Below are positions 58,957-64,000 of a stretch of 64,000 bases of DNA, piece by piece. The position numbers and the translations under genes are program-made. The notes under the pieces were generated by a model. The model ran no database searches, had not been told where the DNA came from, and was given only the letters and a program-made list of their open reading frames with translations. The stretch's first letter is position 1, and each line of letters starts with the position of its first letter. The stretch spans positions 398,057 through 462,056 of the forward strand of contig NZ_FMCS01000006.1 in the NCBI RefSeq assembly GCF_900091435.1. The letters are read 5' to 3'. Origin of the DNA: Micromonospora chaiyaphumensis (lineage in GTDB: Bacteria; Actinomycetota; Actinomycetes; Mycobacteriales; Micromonosporaceae).

Positions 58957-60129
58957 ATGAGTGACGCGGTCATCGTCGGTGCGGTACGGACCCCGGTCGG
59001 GCGGCGCAAGGGCAGCCTCGCCGGTGTGCACCCGGTCGACCTCTCGGCGCACGTGCTGCGTGCCCTCGCCGAGCGGACCGGCATCGACCCCGGCGACGTC
59101 GACGACGTGGTGTGGGGCTGCGTGTCGCAGGTCGGCGAGCAGTCGTGGAACGTGGCGCGCAACGCCGTCCTCGCCGCGGGCTGGCCCGAGTCGGTCCCCG
59201 GCACCACGCTCGACCGCCAGTGCGGGTCCAGCCAGCAGGCGCTGCACTTCGCCGCCGCCACCGTCCTCTCCGGCCAGGCCGACCTCGTCGTGGCCGGGGG
59301 CGTCGAGTCGATGACCCGGGTGCCGATGGGCTCCAGCGTGGCCGGCGGGATGCCGTTCAGCCCGGCGATCCTCGAGCGCTACCGCGGCGTCGAGGGCGTC
59401 GCCGCGGACAGCCCGCTCCCGTTCAACCAGGGCGTCGGCGCCGAGCTGATCGCCCAGCGGTGGCGCTTCTCGCGCACCCAGCTCGACGAGTTCGCGCTGG
59501 CCAGCCACGAGAAGGTGGCCGCCGCACAGGACGCCGGGGCGTTCGACCCGGAGCTCGCGCCGGTGGCGCTGGCCGACGGCGCCAAGTTCAGCGCCGACGA
59601 GGGCATCCGGCGGGACACCTCGCTGGCCAAGCTCGGCGAGCTGGCCACCCCGTTCAAGGCCGACGGCGTGGTCACCGCCGGCTCCGCGTCACAGATCTCC
59701 GACGGTGCCGCGGCGCTCGCGGTCACCACCAGCGAGTGGGCCAGCCGGCACGGCCTCCGTCCGCTGGCCCGGGTGCACACCGCCGTGGTCGCGGCCGACG
59801 ACCCGGTCACGATGCTCACCGCTCCCATCCCGGCCACCGCGAAGGCGCTGCGCCGCGCGGGGCTGGGCATCGAGGAGATCGGGGTGTACGAGGTGAACGA
59901 GGCGTTCGCCCCGGTGCCGCTGGCCTGGCTGGCGGAGACCGAGGCCGACCCGGAGCGGCTGAACCCGCGTGGTGGGGCGATCGCGCTCGGCCACCCGCTC
60001 GGCGGCTCCGGCGCCCGGATCATGACCACGATGCTCCAGCACATGCGCGACAACGGGATCCGCTACGGGCTTCAGACCATGTGCGAGGGCGGCGGCATGG
60101 CCAACGCCACCATCGTCGAGCTGCTCTGA
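58957..60129 (+). CDS. Thiolase family protein (acetyl-CoA C-acyltransferase)
   Basis: A 390-residue thiolase. The acylated cysteine is Cys89 in TTLDRQCGSSQQAL, GHPLGGSGAR carries the catalytic His and the C-terminal CEGGGMAN carries the second Cys. The sequence resembles the steroid and medium-chain degradative thiolases (FadA5-like) of actinobacteria, but the substrate cannot be assigned. The ATG at 58957 follows GGGGAG at 5 bases. A hairpin and a leaderless gene follow directly, so it is probably monocistronic. Confidence 0.93.
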   Translation: MSDAVIVGAVRTPVGRRKGSLAGVHPVDLSAHVLRALAERTGIDPGDVDDVVWGCVSQVGEQSWNVARNAVLAAGWPESVPGTTLDRQCGSSQQALHFAAATVLSGQADLVVAGGVESMTRVPMGSSVAGGMPFSPAILERYRGVEGVAADSPLPFNQGVGAELIAQRWRFSRTQLDEFALASHEKVAAAQDAGAFDPELAPVALADGAKFSADEGIRRDTSLAKLGELATPFKADGVVTAGSASQISDGAAALAVTTSEWASRHGLRPLARVHTAVVAADDPVTMLTAPIPATAKALRRAGLGIEEIGVYEVNEAFAPVPLAWLAETEADPERLNPRGGAIALGHPLGGSGARIMTTMLQHMRDNGIRYGLQTMCEGGGMANATIVELL

Positions 60130-60132
60130 AAT

Positions 60133-60164
60133 CGCTGGCCGCCGTCCCGGCCAGCGCCTAGCGT
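60133..60164 (+). terminator. Hairpin terminator overlapping the next promoter
   Basis: Arms CGCTGGCC (60133-60140) and GGCCAGCG (60149-60156) with an 8-base loop end the thiolase transcript. Three bases on, TAGCGT (60159-60164) is the -10 hexamer of the phosphotransferase gene, 7 bases before its GTG. Confidence 0.65.
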
Positions 60165-60171
60165 CCCGACC

Positions 60172-61149
60172 GTGACGACACCCGACTGGTCCGATCCGCT
60201 GTGGCGGGACGCCGCGCTGGCCTGGGTCGGTGACGCGCTGGGCCGGCACGGCCGCCGGGTGACCGGCCCGGTCGAGCCCCGGGTCCGCCCCTGGTCGCTC
60301 GTCTGGCGGGTGCCCACCGACGCCGGCCCGGTCTGGTTCAAGGCCAACAACGCGGGCACCCGCTTCGAGGCGGCACTCCTGGCCGAGCTGGCCCGGCTCG
60401 CTCCGGGGGCGGTGCTCGACCCGCTCGCCGTGGACCCCGTGCGCGGCTGGTCGCTGCTGCCCGACGGCGGTCCGAGCCTGCGCGACGTGCTCGCCGGGGA
60501 CCTGACGCGCTGGGAGCGGGTGCTGCCCGCGTACGCGGCGGTGCAGATCGCCGTCGCGCCGCGGGTCGACCGGCTGCTCGCCGCGGGGGTGCCCGATCAC
60601 CGGCCGGAGCTGATGCCGGCACTCCTGGACGGCCTGCTCGACGACTCCGGCGCCCTGCTGCTCGGCGAGCCGGACGGGCTGACCCCGGAACTGCACGCAC
60701 GGCTGCGGGCGTACCGGCCGGAGTTCGCCGCGATCTGCCGGCGGCTGGCCGAGTTCGGGGTTCCGGCCAGCGTGCAGCACGACGACCTGCACGACGGGAA
60801 CGTCTTCGTCACCGACGCCGGCTACCGCTTCTTCGACTGGGGGGACGCCTCGGTGGCCCACCCGTTCGCCACCCTGCTGGTGACGCTCAACTCGGTGGCG
60901 CACGGCGCCGGGCTGGCGCCGGGCGACCCGGTGCTGGGCCGGCTGCGGGACGCCTACCTGGAGGCGTGGACCGACCGGCACGACCGGGCCGCCCTGCGGG
61001 AGGCCGCCGGGCTGGCCATGACGGTCGCCACGGTCAGCCGGTCACTGTCCTGGCGGCGCGCCCTGGCCACGCCCGATCCGGCCCGGTCCGAGTACGCGGC
61101 CGCCGTGCCCGGCTGGCTCGGCGAACTCTTCGCCGCCCCGCCGGGCTGA
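60172..61149 (+). CDS. Phosphotransferase (aminoglycoside phosphotransferase fold)
   Basis: A 325-residue kinase-fold protein: PVWFKANNAGTRFEAALLAEL corresponds to the nucleotide-binding lysine region, VQHDDLHDGNVFVT is the catalytic loop and YRFFDWGDASVAHP the metal motif. The natural substrate is unknown; many actinobacterial members are not resistance enzymes. GTG 60172, leaderless by the TAGCGT hexamer 7 bases upstream. It stands alone between thiolase and a small unknown gene. Confidence 0.88.
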   Translation: MTTPDWSDPLWRDAALAWVGDALGRHGRRVTGPVEPRVRPWSLVWRVPTDAGPVWFKANNAGTRFEAALLAELARLAPGAVLDPLAVDPVRGWSLLPDGGPSLRDVLAGDLTRWERVLPAYAAVQIAVAPRVDRLLAAGVPDHRPELMPALLDGLLDDSGALLLGEPDGLTPELHARLRAYRPEFAAICRRLAEFGVPASVQHDDLHDGNVFVTDAGYRFFDWGDASVAHPFATLLVTLNSVAHGAGLAPGDPVLGRLRDAYLEAWTDRHDRAALREAAGLAMTVATVSRSLSWRRALATPDPARSEYAAAVPGWLGELFAAPPG

Positions 61150-61223
61150 CCGGACGGGCCGGGCGGAGCGGAATGTCGCACCGCAGGTGCGATTTGCACG
61201 GGTGGAAGTTCCAGAAATCGGGA

Positions 61224-61237
61224 GTGACCCATATCAC
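61224..61237. promoter_or_regulatory. Second CRP-like operator
   Basis: GTGACCCATATCAC, with GTGA-N6-TCAC geometry, lies about 29 bases before the ATG at 61266 of the small unknown gene. It shares GAGTGACCCA with the site at 14995. The region (61195-61265) is lower in GC than its surroundings, as expected for a regulatory stretch. Confidence 0.4.
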
Positions 61238-61265
61238 CCCTGCTCACCTGCTCGTTGCATCTTGC

Positions 61266-61778
61266 ATGGACGTGTTCTCGCGAACGTTCCTTCCGGCCGC
61301 CGCCGAGACCGGCCTGGCGACCCAGACCGTCAGCCGGCACATGCCGGTCTTCCGCCGGTGCGTCGGCTCCGGCGACGCGACCATCCTGGTCACCCGCTGC
61401 AGCCGCCCGGACCACCCGATCGGCGGCGACTACCTCATGCTGCTCACCCACCGCCGCCTGGTGGTCACCCGGCAGACCCGGGTGCTGCACCGGCTGCGCC
61501 TGCACCTCAACACCGAACTGCGCGAGCTGAGCAACGTCACCTGGAGCCCCGACCCCCGGTCGCACAGCCTGGAGCTGGCGGCGACCGCGATCGACGGGGT
61601 CCGGGAGCGCTTCCTCATCCGCACCCACCACCCGAAGCAGGTGTGGCAGCTCGACGCCCTGCTCAACCACGCCTTCCGGACCCGGCTCCGGACGCCCGCG
61701 GAGCGGCTGGTCGCCACCATCGGCCAGCCGCCGGCCGGCGCCCGCACGGCCGTGCTCCGTCCCGCGACGGTCCGCTGA
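61266..61778 (+). CDS. Conserved hypothetical protein, PH-like
   Basis: A 170-residue protein with a beta-rich centre (GDATILVTRCSRPDHPIGGDYLMLLTHRRLVVTRQTRVLHRLRLHLNTEL) resembling a PH-like sheet and a C-terminal helix (QLDALLNHAFRTRLRT). I do not recognise the family beyond that. No signal peptide or membrane segment. The ATG at 61266 is preceded by no clear ribosome site; the CRP-like repeat lies upstream. It is in the same direction as the two-component operon but 69 bases from it. Confidence 0.6.
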   Translation: MDVFSRTFLPAAAETGLATQTVSRHMPVFRRCVGSGDATILVTRCSRPDHPIGGDYLMLLTHRRLVVTRQTRVLHRLRLHLNTELRELSNVTWSPDPRSHSLELAATAIDGVRERFLIRTHHPKQVWQLDALLNHAFRTRLRTPAERLVATIGQPPAGARTAVLRPATVR

Positions 61779-61784
61779 CCGGCT

Positions 61785-61803
61785 CCTTACCGAACCCGAA
61801 CAT
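61785..61803 (+). promoter_or_regulatory. Candidate response-regulator site upstream of the two-component operon
   Basis: CCTTACCGAACCCGAACAT at 61785-61803 recurs with 17 of 19 matches at 63955-63973, the end of the kinase gene. The first copy lies 45 bases before the regulator's GTG. Repeats of this style (CCGAAC-like half-sites) are typical targets of OmpR-type regulators, so autoregulation is plausible. Confidence 0.4.
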
Positions 61804-61847
61804 TCCGCCGGCCACCCGGGCGGCCCCCGGTCGGTAATCATGGGCCG

Positions 61848-62540
61848 GTGACCGCCGACGCCGCACCGCGCGGGCTCGTCCTCGTGGTGGAGGACGAGCC
61901 GGCCATCGCCGACCTGGTCCGGCTCTACCTGAGCCGGGACGGGTTCGGCGTACACCTGGAACGGGACGGGGCGGCCGGGCTGGCCGCCGCGCGGCGGCTG
62001 CGCCCGGTGGCCTGCGTGCTCGACATCGCACTGCCCGGCCTGGCCGGCACCGAGATCTGCCGGCGGCTGCGCGAGGCCGGCGACTGGACACCGGTCATCT
62101 TCCTCACCGCCCGCGACGACGAGGTCGACCGGATCGTCGGCCTGGAACTGGGCGCCGACGACTATGTGACGAAGCCGTTCAGCCCGCGCGAACTCGTCGC
62201 CCGGGTCCGGGCGGTGCTGCGCCGGGCCGCCGGCGCGCCCGCCACGGCCGAGCGGCCCCGGGTGGTCGGCGCGGTCACCCTCGACCCGGCCCGCCGCACG
62301 GTCACCGCCGGCGGCGCCCCGGTGCAGCTCACCTCCACCGAGTTCGACCTGCTCGCGCACCTGATGGCCCGGCCCGGCCGGGTCTTCACCCGGGAGGAAC
62401 TGCTGGCCGGCGTCTGGGGGTACGCGGCACACGCCGGCACCCGGACGGTCGACGTGCACGTGGCGCAGGTCCGGGCGAAGCTCGGCCCGGCCAGCGTGAT
62501 CCGTACCCACCGCGGCGTCGGGTACGCGGCCGATGCCTGA
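61848..62540 (+). CDS. OmpR-family response regulator
   Basis: A 230-residue regulator: receiver domain (about 9-120) with VVEDEPA, phosphoacceptor Asp in ACVLDIALPG and YVTKPFSPRELVARV; winged-helix DNA-binding domain (about 137-228) with TSTEFDLLAHLMARPGRVFTREELL and THRGVGYAAD. It should bind direct repeats in promoters. GTG start at 61848. It overlaps the kinase gene by 8 bases, so the two are coupled. Confidence 0.94.
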   Translation: MTADAAPRGLVLVVEDEPAIADLVRLYLSRDGFGVHLERDGAAGLAAARRLRPVACVLDIALPGLAGTEICRRLREAGDWTPVIFLTARDDEVDRIVGLELGADDYVTKPFSPRELVARVRAVLRRAAGAPATAERPRVVGAVTLDPARRTVTAGGAPVQLTSTEFDLLAHLMARPGRVFTREELLAGVWGYAAHAGTRTVDVHVAQVRAKLGPASVIRTHRGVGYAADA

Positions 62541-63981
62541 ACAGCCCACCGTCGCGCTGCCGGTCATCGGGTCCGGCCCTCCGGCCCCGCCCCGGCGGCG
62601 GCGGTTCGCGCACACGCTGACCGCCCGCGCGGTGCTGGTCACCTGCGCGGTGGCGCTGGTGTCGGTGCTGGTCACCGCGCTGGTCGCGGTGCCCCTGGCG
62701 GTGCGCGGGGCGGAGCGGCGCGACCAGGAGGCGCTGGCCGCCCAGGCGCGGCTGGCCGCCGAGGTGCTCCGGGTCCGCGCGGCGCGCCAGCGGGACAATG
62801 CCGGGGACCGGCTCATCCGCCAGCTCCGCCAGCAGCAGATCGAGGTGTACCTGGTCCGGGCCGGCCAGGCCGACCACGCCGGCCTGCCCCCGCAGGTGGT
62901 GAAGCGGGTGGCGGCCGGCCGGGACTTCTCCGGCCGGCGCCTGGTCGGCGGCGAACGCGCCCTGGTCGAGGGGCGGGCGCTGCCCGGCGGGGACGCCGTC
63001 GTGCTGGCCCGACCGACCCGCAACGGACCGTGGCGGCAGGTGCTGCTCAGCCTCTGGTTGCCGATGCTCGCCGGGCTCGCCGCCGGGGTGGCCGCCGGCC
63101 TCCTGCTGGCGCGCCGGCTGGCGCGGCCGATCCGGACCGCGGCCACCGCCGCCGCCCGGCTGCGGGCCGGGGACCGGGCGGTGCGGGTGCCCGTCGAGCC
63201 GCCGGACGAGGTGGCCGACCTGGCGTACGCGCTGAACGGGCTCGCCGCCGCGCTGGCCACCAGCGAGGGGCGGCAGCGCGAGTTCCTGCTCTCGGTCTCG
63301 CACGAGCTGCGTACCCCGCTCACCGCCATCCGCGGCTACGCCGAGGCGCTGGCCGACGGGGTCATCGAGGCCGAGGCGGTGCCGGCGACCGGGCGGACGG
63401 TGCTCGCGGAGTCCGAGCACCTGGACCGGCTGGTCAGCGATCTGCTGGCGCTGGCCCGGCTGGAAGCCGCCGACTTCCCGCTGGAACCCGGGCCGGTCGA
63501 CCTGACCCGGCTCGCCGCCGACGCGGCACGCACCTGGTCCGACCGGTGCGCGGCGGTCGGCGTGCCGTTCCGGGTGGAGGCGCCCGACGGGCCGGTGCCC
63601 GCGTACACCGATCCGGGGCGGATCCGGCAGGTGGTGGACGGGCTGCTGGAGAACGCGCTGCGGGTCGTACCCCCGGGGGCGCCGGTGGTGCTCGCGGTGC
63701 GGGCGGCCGGGGCGGACCCGGCCGCGGGCGGCTTCGTCGAGGTCCGGGACGGCGGACCGGGCTTCACCGACGACGACCTGGCGGTGGCGTTCGAGCGCGG
63801 TGCGCTGCACCAGCGGTACCGGGGGGTGCGCAAGGTGGGCAGCGGCCTCGGGCTGGCGCTCGCCGCCGGGCTGGTCCGGCGGCTCGGCGGCGAGATCACG
63901 GCCGGGCACGCCCCGGAGGGCGGCGCGGCCTTCACCGTCCGGCTGCCCGGTGATCCTTACCTGACCCGAACATCGGCCTGA
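62533..63981 (+). CDS. Sensor histidine kinase (HAMP-HisKA-HATPase)
   Basis: A 482-residue membrane kinase. TM1 (about 30-56), extracellular sensor loop (about 60-155), TM2 (about 161-185), HAMP linker (RRLARPIRTAATAAARLRAGD), HisKA with SVSHELRTPLTAIRGYAEAL, and HATPase with GSGLGLALAAGLV. It is the partner of the OmpR-type regulator. The stop is at 63981, 19 bases before the window end. Its last codons contain the CCTTACCTGACCCGAACAT repeat. Confidence 0.93.
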   Translation: MPEQPTVALPVIGSGPPAPPRRRRFAHTLTARAVLVTCAVALVSVLVTALVAVPLAVRGAERRDQEALAAQARLAAEVLRVRAARQRDNAGDRLIRQLRQQQIEVYLVRAGQADHAGLPPQVVKRVAAGRDFSGRRLVGGERALVEGRALPGGDAVVLARPTRNGPWRQVLLSLWLPMLAGLAAGVAAGLLLARRLARPIRTAATAAARLRAGDRAVRVPVEPPDEVADLAYALNGLAAALATSEGRQREFLLSVSHELRTPLTAIRGYAEALADGVIEAEAVPATGRTVLAESEHLDRLVSDLLALARLEAADFPLEPGPVDLTRLAADAARTWSDRCAAVGVPFRVEAPDGPVPAYTDPGRIRQVVDGLLENALRVVPPGAPVVLAVRAAGADPAAGGFVEVRDGGPGFTDDDLAVAFERGALHQRYRGVRKVGSGLGLALAAGLVRRLGGEITAGHAPEGGAAFTVRLPGDPYLTRTSA

Positions 63982-64000
63982 CGATCCGCTCGCGGCGGCG

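Noticed and set aside
60172..61149. Antibiotic resistance phosphotransferase
   Set aside because: The kinase fold alone does not show resistance; there is no resistance cluster context.
1..64000. tRNA, rRNA, CRISPR array, insertion sequence or phage genes
   Set aside because: I looked for T-loop patterns with paired arms, repeated spacers, transposase motifs and integrases and found none that held up.

Overview
The window is very GC-rich with dense GTG starts and many 4-base gene overlaps, which points to a high-GC actinobacterium. A helix-turn-helix/DUF5753 gene coupled to a DUF397 gene, three LCP proteins, a DUF5926 protein, two actinobacterial cation:acetate symporter modules and the overall style suggest Micromonosporaceae, most likely Micromonospora or a close relative. 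This is inference from gene families; no rRNA or tRNA gene, insertion sequence, phage gene or CRISPR array is visible, so it reads as ordinary chromosome.

Layout. 1-7.9 kb: a lipoprotein cut by the window edge, ACT, PAS and NERD-like proteins, a solitary arginine deiminase (arcA), DUF5926, a soluble orphan histidine kinase overlapping an RsbW-like kinase, a glycerophosphodiesterase and a rhodanese. 7.9-12.8 kb: three tandem LytR-CpsA-Psr genes, the first with an apparent frameshift at a run of six C, then a UXS-like sugar-nucleotide epimerase. 12.8-25.1 kb: two symporter/DUF485 modules flanking a flavin reductase fusion, the DUF5753/DUF397 pair and an ABC-2 exporter; the second module lies next to a cluster of DnaA boxes and a LytS/LytTR two-component pair. 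25.2-53.1 kb: a large cell-surface polysaccharide region. It holds a priming sugar transferase, glycosyltransferases, an sn-glycerol-1-phosphate dehydrogenase/cytidylyltransferase/CDP-alcohol transferase trio, a tandem malectin protein, two GH26-like enzymes, a flippase, an O-antigen ligase/polymerase, a Wzc-like co-polymerase lacking its P-loop, and three sulfotransferases, followed by a CysQ-type phosphatase. 53.3-64 kb: housekeeping genes (aminotransferase, CorA, cyclophilin, rhomboid, thiolase, a phosphotransferase) and an OmpR-type two-component system.

How it fits together. The most coherent reading of 25-53 kb is a Wzx/Wzy-type pathway for a sulfated glycan. The sugar transferase primes the lipid carrier, the GT4, PssD/PssE and GT2 enzymes extend it, the flippase and ligase export and join it, the co-polymerase controls length, the sulfotransferases decorate it from PAPS, and CysQ would remove the PAP by-product. 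The two GH26-like enzymes could trim it, and the LCP proteins at 8-12 kb could attach it to peptidoglycan. The G1P trio could add a phosphoglycerol-type group.

Regulation visible in the sequence is unusual in its uniformity. At least 13 genes have a TANNNT hexamer 6-8 bases before the start codon and no Shine-Dalgarno sequence, as expected of leaderless transcripts; one pair shares overlapping divergent -10 boxes. Several perfect hairpins act as likely terminators between convergent or tandem units.
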